DNA of 64,000 nt, taken from contig VDMD01000085.1 in the NCBI GenBank assembly GCA_007026445.1, forward strand, positions 1 to 64,000, in the 5' to 3' direction. The DNA comes from Schizophyllum amplum. Taxonomy: Eukaryota > Basidiomycota > Agaricomycetes > Agaricales > Schizophyllaceae. Both the position numbers and the translations under genes were made by a program. The stretch's first letter is position 1. Each line of letters begins with the position of its first letter. Below are positions 23,966-37,053 of this stretch, piece by piece. Below the pieces are notes generated by a model. The model did not search any database, was not told the origin of the DNA, and was given only the letters and a program-made list of their open reading frames with translations.

Positions 23966-26900
23966 ATGTCCTCTCGAGCCGAATCTCAAGTCTCGCAATA
24001 TGGTCGTCGTCGATCTAATACTGCAACATCTATCCTCAGACCGCCCTCGACATCAGCGGCACCAGCCCCTCCCCTGGATGTAGGCCACAACAAGACGCTA
24101 AATTCATGGGTACACGACCCACGCGAGCTCGACGTCGTGATACTCAACCATGCGTGGTGGCCTGGTGTCGTCGAAGGAGACATCTTGCGCGTCGTGAGCG
24201 GAGAGCAAGCCACGCAGGATGGTATGGAGCTGCAGGACGAGCAAGACGACAGCAAGGGGAAGAAGATGGAAAGCAGAGCAAAGGCGGGCGTGCTGTTCAT
24301 CGTCGGCAAGCACGACCCCGATCTCAAGCATCAGCTGCAGGTGAGCCGGAATGTATGGTTTAGCTGGGATTGTTGACGAACGTGCAGCTGTCTAGATATC
24401 TCTGCCGAAGCCAGTCGCAGACGCGTTCGGCGTTAGGAACAACAGTGAAGTCCTCGTGACCAAGGTGCACCTGGTTCAGCCATGCCGTCCATCCAGCTAA
24501 CAATACAAGGTCGACGGAGAGCGCTGCAATGCCGACTACGTCGAATTCTACTTTCAAGATCAATATCTGGGGCGCAATGACATGTGGAGGCTCGGGCGGC
24601 AGGTGAGGACGAGCTGTGTTCCATAGTCTTAACTCCTCACGCGACTCCAGCTCACAGGACGGTGCATCTACACCGGCCAAGAGGTCACCTTCGTAGGCAG
24701 CATGGCCGCCAAGATCCAAAACATCTACATTGGCGGCAAGAAGGTCTCCTCCGCGATCATGACTGGCTCCACCAAGTCCATCTACCGCAGCCTTTCCGCC
24801 AAGGTCACCATCTTCATCACCGTCTGCCGCGAGCTGTGGGCCTTTGCCGGTGACGGCGAGCGCTACAACGAAAAGATCGTGCACGCGTGCCTGCCCACCC
24901 TCTTCGACAGCTGGCGCGCCGCGGGCACCAACCACACCGTCACCATCGTCCTCATCTGCCGCGTCTTCTACGACCAGTCCGAGGTCGACTACGCCGCGGG
25001 CCCGCTCCTGCGCGACGACCGCGGCAACTGGTATAAGGACTTTTATAAGGTTATCACCGACCTCGAAGTCATCCACGAGTGGCGCCCGACGCTCGTTACG
25101 CTGAAGACGTCCTTCTACGACTTCCAGCGCGACGTGCTGCTCACGCACCACTACCACATGCACGCGAATTCAAACGAGCCCGTGCGTCTCGTCGGCAAGC
25201 TCTCGTACGCGCACGACGCGCCTGTGCTCGAGGCGCTCAACCTCGCCCTCAATCCGACGGAAACACACTACATCGACCGCTCACTGTCGAACACGGGTGC
25301 CACGTCCATCCTCATCACGCCCGGCACGGGCTACTTCCGCGTGAACAAGCGCCTACTGCGGCTGACGACCATGCGCATCCTGGATCAGGGGCATGGCTTT
25401 GACTTAATTTCGCTGGCAAAGCCGCCGCTGCACCAGACGCCCATGTTCAGCTTTCTGAGCGCGGACCCGGAGTTGAAGGGGGAGAAGGAGAAAGACCCGT
25501 ATGCGGACCCGCGCTCCTTCGATCCGCTGTGGGTGGGCGAGGATACCGACGAGACGAGCCCGAAGATGACCTTCTGGTGGGAGCCATTCTGGATTTCAAT
25601 CTCGTTTTGGGACAAGCAGCTCGACCTGCCCTTCAGGGAAGATCGGTAGGTTTCTGGGTATGCCGATTGACCTGTGGCTGACACTTGTACTTCAGCTTTG
25701 TCGCCCGCGCCAAGATGCATGAGATCCAGATGCTGGGCCTGCTGGAGCACGATGTGACCAGTAGCATCGAAGTGCCGTTCCTTCCCGACAACATCATGAT
25801 GGACGGCTACGACAAGCCCCTCTCGAAAGATGCTGCGGAACAGTTCGACCTGGATGTCTTCGCTCTCTCTACGCCGGATGGCAAGACTGCCGACGAGGAA
25901 GGGTTCGTCAGAAGAAAGCGCCTGTCCACGCTCTCCAATGACAGTGGCACTAGCTCCTCCTCCCTCGCCCCCAGCTCGTCCGTGGTGCCACGCACCAATC
26001 CTCCGACTCCTCAGCGGTCGGCACCAACAACGCCCACAGTCGAAAAGCGACTCTCCGTGAGGGGATCCCTTCTACAACCGCGCGAACCTCCAATAGAGGA
26101 GAGTCCGCAACTGCGGGCGAACCTGGAGCTGCCGGACAGCGGAAGCATACGCGGTTTGAGCAAGTCGCCTTCGCAGTCCTCGATGCATTCGGCGCGCTCT
26201 TCCGCTTCCAGGGACTCTCGTGCGACGTCGAGGGCGTCGACTCATAGCGGGCAAGGCAAAAATACTTTGGCCTCACGGTTAGCTCCATCATGGCTGCTCA
26301 ACCCGTTCAATCGCAGCGGCCCTAGTGAGCCACAGACGACGACGGTGTCGGCGTCCGCATCTGGGACAAACCTATCATCATCCAGCAATGCTACCAAGCG
26401 CGAGCAGGACGACCGACCTGCCGAAAAGGCCGCTGCCTCTAGACCGAGGGCAATGCGCCCCCCGCTCATGCAATCATCTTCGACGACGCCGGTATCGTCA
26501 GCGCGGGTGCCCATACCTGTCATGCCCTCGTCGTCCACTAACGCGGAGCGCTTGTCTGCCGGGAGCAGCCTCGGCCGGATGACGGCTGACGAGGACACCG
26601 TTATGCCCGGCCGCTCCTCCTTCCTGCGCCGCTCGCCCATGAACACGCCACCGCGCGAAGGAGCTGCAGCCTTATTTCGTCGACGGAGTACGGCGACCGT
26701 CATCGGCACTCCTTCGTCCCCATCGGCATCCCACGTCCCCCGCACCAACCCGTCTCGCCCCCAGACCACGGTCTCGCACTCGCAATACGGCCTCGCATCG
26801 CGTTGGCAGCACGTCTTCCCCCGCCCGCTGCACAAGTCCGAAATCAAGTGGGAGAGCTTCGTGACACCAGCGTGCCTCCCGCTCACCGTCGAGTACTTCC

Positions 26901-29111
26901 CGGCGGCGGCGGAGCTCGAGCAGAACTACGACATGTTCTCTTATGACTTCGTCGTCGATCCTACGGAGATGAAGTCCTTCTTGGTCAAGCCGCCGGATAT
27001 CAAGGATGTCCGCGCTACGGGACGAGCGGCTGAGGAGGAGATTCGCAGGCGGTGGGCGCTGGTAGTGATGCGCGGTATGGCGGCCGTGCGGCTAGCACAG
27101 GGCTTCCAGTTCATCCTGAAGCCGTCGAGAACATCCGCTCTGAACGATATCCAGAAGCCACCCGTGGAGGACAGGGAGAAGACAGCGTCCTTCCGCAGAC
27201 ATACGGCCACCACATTCGTCGCGGACGAGGATGCGGTGCCGCGGTTTGCGGGCGCGTCAGAAATCTTGAACACTACGACGGACCCGGTGTACTTGAGCAT
27301 GAGCAACGAGATTCACCGGATCTCGTACACTGGCGACATGATCCAGGTCAAGCGTTGGGTGCGTCGGCTACCTGCGGGAAAGCCGTACGAGTACCGCTTC
27401 TTGAGTTGGCCGAAGCTTGGGGGAGGATATACAGAGATGTCGACGAAGTTCACGTCCCATGGTCTAGAGAGCTATGGCTGGAATCGGTCAGTCCTGTTGA
27501 TGACTACCTGATCCTATGCTTATATTTTTCTACAGGCTGGATATGCTGGTTGCGGGATACGAACATCAGTTCAACGAATCCTTGCGTTACTGGCGCACCC
27601 GCTTCGTGGTCATACCAACTGCAGAGGCGCCACTGGAAAACATCGGGCCGCAAGGGGAGGTACTAAACGACGAAGAAATGCGCATCCTTGGCATCGAGAA
27701 GCTCGCTGAACAGTTCACCAAACTGCGCTGGGTGGCCCCAGATGACAAGACGGTGCACCCAGCCGTGCGCTTCCTGCCCACGACTCTCAACCCTGCGGCC
27801 TCTGTGCTTGACGACAGTCTGATGGAGCAACTGGACCAAATACATGCCGCGGGGCCGCTCAAGAAGAAGATGAAGAGCGAGCGCGAGATCGGCGATATGA
27901 CGTTGCAGGCGGTCGCGAAAGCCATGCGCGAAGACGACGGCGTCCCGATCAAGCACAATCGCTGGCACCATAGCCAGTATCCCAACTCGTTCACCGGTTT
28001 CGACTTCGTCTCTTGGGTCGTCCGGGAGTTCGGCGATGTATCTTCGCGTCAGCAAGGTGCCGAGTGGGGCATAAGAATGCTCGACCAAGGCCTCTTCGAG
28101 CACGTCCGGGGATCGCACAAGTTCCTCGATGGGTGTGTGCTTATGTTGGCGTCTCATCACTGCTTGACGTACATGGTTTCTCAGACATTACTTTTACCAG
28201 CTACGTGGCGACTTCGCCGTACAAATGACTCCCAAGGGCTGGTTCAGAGCGCGAATCGCATCGGATGAGTTGAGACCTCGTTCTTCGGGGCGGAGTCCGG
28301 CGACAAAAAAGCGGAAAAGGCTCATTCTCAGTCAGAGCATGCCCATTGACATCGACCCACAGAAGGTTAGCTTCGTCTATCTGAGCTGATGATCTGACTG
28401 ACCACCTCACAGAAAAGCGACCAAGCCGAGTGCGTTGTACTTCATCACGACATCATACACAACCCGGCTACGGTCTTTCACTTCGAGTTGCAATGGATAG
28501 GGACGACTGCTCGCTGCATCGAGGAACAACTGCGCCAATGGAGTCGGCTGATAGAGCGCTACGGTCTCAAGCTTGTCGAGGCCTACGTTACGCAGATCGG
28601 CGATGTCAGGGATCGCAATGCTTTCCAGTCCTGCTTCCCAATGCCGCTTGCGCTCGCCCCACCGGAAATTTCCGACCTCGACAAACGAATACCAGAGGGG
28701 TCGAGCCCCCAGCATTACTTCGAGTACGCCCTTCTGCGTCGCTTTGGCTTCATCTTGGATGTCGAAGCGGGCAGCCTCTACCCAGATGGCGTCGACGTCA
28801 TCTACTCGTACCGCCGCTCGCCGTTCAAGTACTCCCAATTCGTGCATAGGTCAGGCGTGGCTTTTGTGCAGGTCCTGGGTGGCAAACGAGGTTTCCTTTT
28901 CTTGACCAATCGTCTCATGATGGCGGGCCGTATACATTCTAACATGGGGTCTTCCATTCGAGCGCGGGAGAAACCTGCTATTGCTGCGGAGAGGCTGAGG
29001 ATGCAGATGCAGGAATTCTACGAGAACGAGCAGACACTGAAGCAGTTCTTCGCAGATGAGATCGCACAGCTACCTTTTGTACCGGAGGATCCCCCACCAT
29101 TGTCCATCTGA
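23966..29111 (+). CDS. IML1: IML1/DEPDC5, GATOR1/SEACIT GAP subunit
   Basis: Eight exons (23966-24340, 24396-24464, 24510-24602, 24651-25645, 25696-27486, 27536-28132, 28185-28365, 28413-29111) encode 1,599 residues, close to fungal Iml1. Iml1 is the GTPase-activating subunit of SEACIT/GATOR1, which turns off TORC1 at the vacuole through the Gtr/Rag GTPases when amino acids are scarce. The N-terminal IML1 domain shows DPRELDVVILNH, the YIGGKKVSSAIM region and VTIFITVCRELW with FYDQSEVDY. A long Ser/Pro-rich disordered insert (about 570-850) follows. The DEP domain (about 1254-1310) reads FTGFDFVSWVVREF with HKFLDG. The C-terminal CTD-like region includes FEYALLRRFGFILDVEAGSL and FVHRSGVAFVQVL. 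All splice junctions keep the frame. Confidence 0.94.
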
Positions 29112-29631
29112 ATTTCATATGCAGTGTATATCCATGAGCGCAAAAGTGTAAGCTCGGTCAGAATGTTCGTCTCAAGAGGGTTGCGCGTGTGTGGTGTAGC
29201 GGGAAGCTGTCGGGACCCCCTTGACCGTCCCATCATGGACTGGACCTGGTTCCCGCCACCCCCAAGTATCTTGATTCAGACTATGGTACGTAGCGGCGGC
29301 GGCGGCCTGTCGCTGGGCGAGAACCTTGTCAGGGGTCGTTGAAGCTGCAGCGCGCTATAGTAGAGCGTCGAGCCTCAGTACAAAGCATCAACGAGTCCAT
29401 ATGTCGTATGGCATACTCACCCGGGTAGCTATGTATGGTTTGTGGCGCAAGTCTCTGAGTGCCAATGCTCTGAAGTTGAACGTTGAAGATTGGAAGATTC
29501 AACTGTACTTAAGCAAGGATGGGCCAATGTGCGGTCTAGGCCAAAGTGCGGTCTAGGAGTGTTCCTTTACTATCATCATTAAGGCAGATACGTATTCATG
29601 AGGCTGTCTCCATACATGCATCTTTCAAGGA
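29112..29631. other. Intergenic region after IML1
   Basis: 520 bp between converging genes. There is a (GGC)n tract near 29290, and short open frames (29124-29342, 29326-29556) lack coding character. No feature is recognised. Confidence 0.5.
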
Positions 29632-32600
29632 TCATCTGAGCGTTAAATCGAAGAACCCATCTTCAAAGATCAGTTGATCCACGGTGAGACACTCGAACTG
29701 CAACTATCAGATAGACGTCATCTTGGAAGGAAGCAGCACGTACCCTCTCTTTATTTAAAGAGTGATCCCGAGGTCCGCGTACAATGATAAACCGACGATG
29801 GTCGTACAGGATCGGCGGCTGGATTTGCATCTGCGCGAAGTCGTCTTGAAGCTCGTTCAATATGTCTGCGTCGACCTCCGTGGCTTTTCGGCCTGCAACC
29901 TTATGGTCGTACACGTTGAGGGCGTGTTCCAGAATCTCGCGGGTATCAAGCATAGCGAGGACGTCGCCTTGCTCGCCGACCCACTGATCGTGGGTATCTT
30001 GCTGTTTTGGGGAATCGACTTGCGCAACCGATGGCTGGGAAGGCATATAGGGCGGAGGCGCAGTCATGAAAGCACATTTTCCGTCGTCGATGGTCTGCAA
30101 AATCCTGGAGAATACAAACGACTCCGGATCGCTGAGACTAGTGAGTCAATGGATCCATTGAGTTGTAAGTGCAGCGCTCACCGATCAATATGGCCATCGG
30201 ATTGTCCTCTTTGTAGTACAGCCTGACAGCCATTCCGAGCACGCAGGGTAGAATATAGCAACACCACGCCGGATGCTCATGAAGCTGTTCCATCAACGAG
30301 TAGACAGTGATGGGATCATCGAGTAGTGCACGCGGTGTGAAAGTCGCTGCACCACCTGAAGACAAACAGTCAGAGGAGGCAACTGCAGGTGACAAGGGCA
30401 CTCACCGTAGGTGAAGAGCGTATGTATGCCCCACATCTGCCGAGGCACAGATGGGTGCGTCCCATAGGAATAGAAGTTGGTGTCGTATTGGTTCAGTCGT
30501 TCTATCAACATGGGGATCTTGCCCAAGTCCTTCAACGATCCGACGTGGATCCACACAGTCCGTTCAAGCGCAGTCACGACTCCTTTCTTCTTGTCGGCGG
30601 CTTGACGTAGCACGGCGAGCAAAAGCGCGTTTCGTAGCCAAAGATCTCCTCCTGATTTGTACGACCTGGCCCTATTCCCTCGACTCCCCGTTAGGCCAAT
30701 ACTCGTCGCTAGGTGCATGGATGTAGAAAGTCCGCTCCTGCTTCTGCAGAAAGTCGAGCACCTCGTGCGGAATCTGCAGGACATGCAGGCTTGCTGATAT
30801 TCGCCCTTGGCCATCGTCCATCGACCGGCGAACTCCGCCTCCAGCGCGGGCGGGATCTGTGCAGGCGGCAACGGCTCTGCCCTAAGCGATGGCGCCGCCT
30901 CATTGAACTGATACATCGAGACTGCTCGTCTGGTGGAGCAACGACCGGTATAATCTTCCATGGTACCAGCGCAGCATACAGGACATCTTCCTCCTTGTAC
31001 CAATCCGGACATTCGAATAGTTCGCATAACGTCCTCGCGGCGCTTGGGAAGATGACAATGTTGCCGACCCACTCCTCGTAGCCTGTGACGAAGAAGCGGA
31101 CGATCGCGACTTGGTTCATTCTGTGGAGGTAATCGCGGACCGTGGCGAAGCCAGCTTTGTCGCCATCAGCAGCCGCATCGACCATAGCAAGCTGAGAGAC
31201 AGGCCTGCATGCCTGCAGCAGGAGCGGGATGTCGGCTAATCGTGGAAGCGGTTGAGCGTGACGCGGTCAACACTCCCTAAGCCGGCCTCAGGGAATAGCA
31301 GCGTCGTCGCGACGGACAGTAACGTTAAACAGGCGCATGTCGCACACATGCTGAGGCTCTTCGCTGGTTCCTAGTATAAGGTCGACGGGCTTAATGCATT
31401 CAAACGGGTCGAGCTCCGCTTGCGGCAGTGCTGAGTGCCGGATGGTTAATCGAGGAGGTGGTGCGGGTTCCCTGTCCACGTCCATAGGTGCGCTAGACAT
31501 ATAATGAGCTTCTACCCGAGGCCCAAGTATCCAGCTGCTTACACTTCGGCCTCCGTAAACTGCGTCAACCTGAAAAACTGTCAAAAGATGCGGGCAACAT
31601 GAGGGCCAAGAACTTACCCTGCAAAATCGCGCTCAGAAGCCAACTCTTGTAGGAATAAATCTGCAGGATTAGGTGCCTTCCTTGATGGCCCCGCGGAACT
31701 GCAAGAGTCAATTTTTGCTCGTGTAACGATAGCTGATACTCACGCGCTCGCAGGAGACTCATTGCGCCTTCCTATGTCGACTTCCATTGCGTCCGTCTGC
31801 GGCGGTGGCGGTGGAGGCGCAGGTATGGTACCACTATCTTTTCTCCGTGGTAGAGCAAGCTTCCTCGTTGGCAGGACAATGGCGGCTTGGATGGCCCAGC
31901 GGAAGCAGGCCCGGCCGATGCAGAGACTAGCGCCGTCGACGGCGATGCTGCCTTGGTGACGCTGCAGTGGATTCGCCGCCCCACCTGAACCAGCCGCCTC
32001 TTTCTGCTGCTTCGATATCTTGGTAAATTGAGCGCCCCCGCGAGCTTGCTCTTCGTCGGCAAGGTGCTGTAGCCCGTGATTTCGGAGTCCATGAGTTGGA
32101 CGCCGCGCTTCTCGTAGCTCTTCTTGGGTGCCTCGTGGGGGACATGGTGTGGATGACGAAGGCGGTGCAGCAGACTTGGGGGCTGATGCGGAAGTACTGG
32201 TGCTTGGTATAGCGAGAGGGGCCGGCTTGGGCTTCGTACCGGCAGCTGTACCTTCACGGTCAATGGATGGCCTTTCACTGGAGCAAGATAACTGACCCGG
32301 TGCTGCATCTTCTTCTTCTGCATCGGAGAAGAGAGAGTCGGCTGAGTGCTTGGGCTTCGAAGGTTTCTGGTAGAAGATCAGTGAATCATACATGTCATTG
32401 GGTTTCGAAGGCGAACCTGCTTCTTCTTCGTCGGAGATTGGCTCAAGGGTACCTAAATTTATCCGTTACAGAGGATATCCAATCAGACATGCCACAGACG
32501 CACATCATCCTCGCTATCGCTTGTCGGTGTGGCAGGACGCTTTCGCTTCTTGAGTTTGGGCTGTTGGACAATTAGCTATCAACATAACGATAGAGAGGCC

Positions 32601-33886
32601 TCCCTTACCGCTTCCGGCTTCACAGCTGTCTTTTTGCTCTTGACAGGAGGCGGTGACTTGTTCAAGGATGAGTACCGGTGCTCCAAGCATATGCAATACG
32701 GATGACTGACACCATCAGATTCATCCGTCGACTCGGCTCGCTGTTTCCCTTTGGCACGGGCGCTGATAGATCGCCTCTGCAGTGGCCCTCAGAGACAGAT
32801 GACGAGAGCAAAGCAATGAAGACCCACGATATCTGAGCTCGTGGCCCTTTTCTTGCCCTTCTGCGACGGTACTCGACGCTGTAGATGGATCAGAACATAC
32901 CATGATTTTTCGTAAAGACGGCTCACCATGTCTGCCGCGTCGTCGGCAGGTGACGCAGATGCTATTGACTTGCGGCGCGACTTCTCCTTCAAGCTTTCCT
33001 TCTTCGCCTTGTTCTTGCGCATGACCTTTCGCAGGTTAGAACGATGACAAAGCAAGACCTATCTGCACCCACATCGTCGTAGTCTATACAGTCTCTTTTG
33101 ACTTTCTGCTTTTTCTGGAGGCGATTCAGTAGACGAGTGCGCTACCACATGCACTACTTACACCCTTTGTGCCCGACTTAGCAGCGGAGCTGGAAGCGGT
33201 CTTGCTCGATTTCTACGCGCTGGTCAGCACTCGGTACGAGAATCTCTGAGTGTGTCCTTCACATGTCGCTGATCTCCGCTTGCGAGCAGCGCTCTCTTGC
33301 GTTGTCGCTCTGCGTTTGTCAGCCAAGCATGGCGCACGTATTAAGAGCAGACGCACGTATCCACTTCTTGGATGGGTACAGTATCTCGCCTGCCTTGTAA
33401 TCCCGGTCGTCGTCATGGCCGATGTCTTCCCAGAAACTGTCCACCATCTCTGCAGCGCCTCCAAAATTCTCCTGAGGCTCGTAGCTGTTTGCGCTGTTCA
33501 GCTTCGAGCTATCATGCTGGCGTTCGTGACCAACCCGTTATGGCTATCGTCGAACCCGAACCACTAATCGACCGACCGTGAGTTGCTGGTATCTCCCCTT
33601 GGCGTGAAGCGTACCTTCACATAATACTCCTCCAATACGCATTAGACAGAACGAAGATGACACGAAGACACGATTATAGGACTCACCCATCCTGACGAAT
33701 CTTCGGCAACACGCGCGTGTAGTATGGTCTCTGATTATCTTGTTATTGAGCAACGCGCTCTGAGTCCCGTTCCCTCTTCGGCTTACCTATCTCAAAGCTC
33801 TCCTCATCCTCATCATCGCCCTGCTCCTTCTCCTCCTCTTCGTCTTTTATGGCCGATTCCACAGGCTCCGCCTTGACTTTGCCCAT
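29632..33886 (-). pseudogene. Chromodomain protein, frame disrupted
   Basis: A many-exon minus-strand gene starting MGKVKAEPVES at 33886. An acidic stretch leads into a chromodomain spread over very short exons: FEIETILHARV, a 15-nt exon coding EYYVK (33615-33629), WFGFDDSHNGYEPQENF, and a helix MVDSFWEDIG. Chromodomains read methylated histone lysines. A long Lys/Ser-rich linker follows (to about 31700), then a conserved-looking C-terminal region including GYEEWVGNIVIFPSA, IPHEVLDFLQKQERTFYIHA, WGIHTLFTYG and ILYDHRRFIIVRGP, ending FFDLTLR at 29632. Between about 30665 and 30930 the coding frame changes three times with no possible intron, so the gene is a recent pseudogene or the sequence carries indels. 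The layout recalls the heterochromatin protein Chp1, but I cannot confirm orthology. Small exons in the linker are only partly resolved. Confidence 0.65.
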
Positions 33887-34018
33887 TGCGGTAGATGACG
33901 GTCGTGTGAGTACAGATCGAAGCTGAGCGACAGTGCCAAGTGGCGACAGTGCGCGATCACGTTCATCTCGTTCTCGGTCCGGTGCGCCGACCCATCCCCT
34001 CCCTTCTCTCCAACTTCC
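33887..34018. promoter_or_regulatory. Bidirectional promoter, chromodomain gene / HYPK
   Basis: 132 bp between the divergent ATGs, the shortest divergent spacer in the window. Confidence 0.5.
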
Positions 34019-34409
34019 ATGTCCCGCTCGACGAACGGCCGGCCTGAGCCAGAAGTCATCGTTCAGGTAGGCCTTTAGGCCCATCTGGATACCTTAGATT
34101 GACAACAGAATCTTCCAGTACCTAGATGGCTTTGCGTACAACAAAGTAAAGATGGAGGAGGCATTCTTGCCAGGCGGCTTCCTTGCTGAAAAACCTGCAA
34201 CGAAACCCCACCCACCAAAAGATCCTAGCGTGAAGAAGGAGGACGTGGACTTGATCGTGCGTGTCGGATATCACAATTCATTGCATGTCCTGACGCAAAT
34301 CCGCCAGGCAAACGAATTCGAGCTCCCTCGCGCGAAGGCGGAGAAGATACTGCAGCAGCACGCAGGCGATGTCACCAAAGCGCTACGCAGTCTTGTCGGC
34401 TTGTCGTAA
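34019..34409 (+). CDS. HYPK-like UBA protein (NatA cofactor)
   Basis: Three exons (34019-34066, 34119-34256, 34308-34409) encode 95 residues. HYPK binds and tunes the ribosome-bound N-terminal acetyltransferase NatA. The C-terminal UBA-like domain reads VKKEDVDLIANEFELPRAK, then AEKILQQHAGDVTKALRSLV, the HYPK/NAC-alpha UBA pattern. The middle intron interrupts the UBA at DLI/ANEF; retaining it leaves an open frame that adds 17 residues inside the helix, which is a trap for automatic annotation. The N-terminal part is hydrophilic. Confidence 0.82.
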
Positions 34410-35390
34410 TGCACTATGTCCCCCCACCATGGCTGACTTGCTCGATCCGGCAAGGAACTCTACCGGAGAAGACGAGCGGACGGTATGTGCGTACCATTCA
34501 CCCCCTTCCTGGGCTGACGCATCAGCAGGGGTCAACACCAAAATGCAGTACCTCATTCTGCGTTGTATGCTTAGCGCGGTTCTCCATGTACACATGAATG
34601 CTTCAATGTACACCAGTTGAAAAGCAATCATTTGACTCAACGTCGACACCTCCCGGAGTTCTACATGTGCTCTACGGCCTCTGCATCAGGAAGACAAAGC
34701 TCAAAGAATCCCGCACTCTGGCCTGGTCCCCTTTGTCACCGTAAGCCGTCGCACCCATGAATTGCTACAATGACATCTCTCATTTCAGCCGAACGTCAAG
34801 ACAGAGCAGGATGAGAAAACCATTGAATTACACCAACAGGCGCGTATCGTAATAAATCTACTCGACATAAGCAAGAAGCAAAGCTACAAACAGGCTACGT
34901 AGGAGGGGGTAGGTAGGTAGGCGAGGCCCGGCGAACAAACAAGGACGTGCGTATCATAAAGTGGCAGGGCGAAGGAGGGACCAGATGAGTAATAGCGCTG
35001 CTTGTGTATTTGACAGGCCACAAGCCCAGTCCCCCCGGCAGCACAAGAGAGTTGATGATGATGATGATGAATGCCGCGCCCGCGGCGAGGAATACATTGA
35101 AGAAGATCGAGTACACAAACGAGCGACGAGAAGTGGACGAAGGCAGGCCACAGGGTAAAGGCGTACCGCAGGGTAGGGGTAGGGTCCGTAAACCCGAGGG
35201 CGCGCCACATAAATCATAAAAGAAATCCGTCACCCAAGGTGTCCATACGTCTGTGCGTTTCTATAGCATGTGTGTGTGTGCAGCGCGTCTCTATTCTTCA
35301 CCACACCTCCTCCGCCCCATTACGACAGGTTAAAGGTCATTACGACGAGTGGCGGGTGAGACCAGGCCAGTCCGCTAAGTGAGCCCGCCG
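34410..35390. other. Intergenic region with simple repeats
   Basis: About 980 bp between converging genes. It contains a short (GAT)n run near 35053-35069, a TAGG tract near 34905-34920 and a (GT)n run near 35270. No coding exon is recognised. Confidence 0.6.
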
Positions 35391-37053
35391 TTATGAGCCG
35401 TACGGCCGCGACTCCTCGGAATGTGTCCTGCTGTACGGCGGTGACGGCGTCGGTGTCGGCGCGCGCGACGGCCATGGCGACCCGTACGGCGACGCTGCGT
35501 ACTTCGGAGTATCCAGTGTCGCACCAAATGCCCCGTGCCGTGTTACCCCGCCCGCGCTCAGCATATCCGTTGACGGAGCGCGCGAGAGGCTGCTGAGACC
35601 TAATGCGCTGGCCATCGCCTTCGGGCTGCTGAATGGTGACTGGCGCCGCGGCGGCTCTCCTAGTATCGGCGCGTCCGACGCGACCGGTGATCCCGGGAAG
35701 TTGCCCTTCTTCATGTCTCCCCCTGGGCTGCCCGCGCCCGTGAGCACAATCGACAGCGGCGCCCGTGCGCCTTCGGGCTGGTTGTACATCGCCGTCGCTG
35801 CCAACACGGTGGTCGCGCCGATGCAGAAGGACGGCGTGATGCGGAAGTCGAAGAGCGCAACGGAGGCCAGGAAGGATATGACGATGGATAGACTCGTGGC
35901 GAAGCCCTTAAGGATGTTGTCCGAATACTTGATCACAATCGCGGTCACGAGGCCACCGAACACCTGGACGAGGACCGTGGCCCAGGCCCAGCCGCCGAAG
36001 TGCGCGAAGACATCAAGGAGTGCGCCACGGGAGGCGGCTGGGGCAGGATGGAAGAGGACGGGGAGCAAAGCGGGTACCAGGGAGAAGAGCGATAGCTGGA
36101 CGTTTCGCACCCAGAGGTCCGCTTTCGAGTTCTTCAGCACCATCTCAAAGTAGACGCCCGCGAGGCCGGAGGTGAAGCAGGCAGCTGTTACCGCGCCGAA
36201 TCCCTTCAGTGGTGACATGACGTGGATGTGCAACGGCGCCTGATCGTGCGCGCTTCCGACCTTGGGTGGCGGCGCGTGCCCCGTGGTTTGTGACTGTATT
36301 TGCACGATGGCGACACCAATGGCGAGGAAGAAGAGCGAGAGCCACTTCGTCGTGCCGAGGCGCTTGCGCAGGAGCGCGACGGAGAACGCCGCGGTGGTGA
36401 GGATCTTCATCTGGTACGTAACCTGGAATGTGGCGACCGGTAGGTTGCTGATGGCGACGAACTGCAGCGAGTTCTGAATCACGTAGAGGATGGCGGGGAT
36501 GGAGAGCTTCCAGCAGTCGGGGCTGAAGATCTCGCCACAGACCTGGCCGAGGGCGGTGGTCCAGGAGAAGACGTCCCAGGTATTGTGGCGCGCGTAGGGG
36601 CTTGGTGCTGGCGCTGGACACGGGCGAGCGCGATGACGAAGGAGATAGTGCCCTTGAGGATCTCGTTGAGCAGCACGGCGGACGCGGGGGAGTACGACTG
36701 CGAGGGCGGGGTGGAGACACGCGAGTAGTGCATGACGATGGACAGCGCGGCGTTTTGCACGGCGAGGGTGACGAGCCTGCGGGCGCGAGCGCGTGTCAGT
36801 GTGGGGGGCCGAGCGGGAGCACGAAACGTACTGACGAGACGTATTTGAGCGGCATGCCAAATATTGTTGGGGAGCTCGCTGGGGTCAAGGGCGAGGACGG
36901 GGGCGGGGTGGAGACGGGCAACGCCTTTGAGCTGCCCGGGTAGGATGGCAGGGCCGTCGGCGGGAGGAGCGGCGGGGGCCGCGGGTGTCCGTCCATGCTA
37001 CCGATTGACGAGCTCGAGGACGCGCGTACTGTGGGCGGAGCTCGATGGTACAT
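35391..37053 (-). CDS. SLC35A-type nucleotide-sugar transporter (UDP-galactose type), one frame break
   Basis: Exon 1 is 36836-37053 and exon 2 is 35391-36776. Golgi transporters of this family exchange UDP-galactose or UDP-GlcNAc for UMP. Family marks are MPLKYVSLVTLAVQNAALS, ASAVLLNEILKGTISFVIAL, FSPDCWKLSIPAILYVIQN, ATFQVTYQMKILTTA, LAGVYFEMVLKNS, NVQLSLFSL, GGLVTAIVIKYSDNILKGFA and TSLSIVISF. About ten hydrophobic segments are seen. Between 36596 and 36631 the frame must shift by one base; no GT...AG intron of workable size fits. Since the rest is intact and strongly conserved, a sequence error or a very recent lesion is likely. The tail beyond residue about 400 is Ser/Pro-rich. ATG 37053 is the first ATG of the open frame. 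Confidence 0.85.

Noticed and set aside
34119..34409. Single-exon reading of the HYPK gene
   Set aside because: The open frame passes through an intron with good GTGCGT...CCAG signals; only the spliced form gives a continuous UBA domain.
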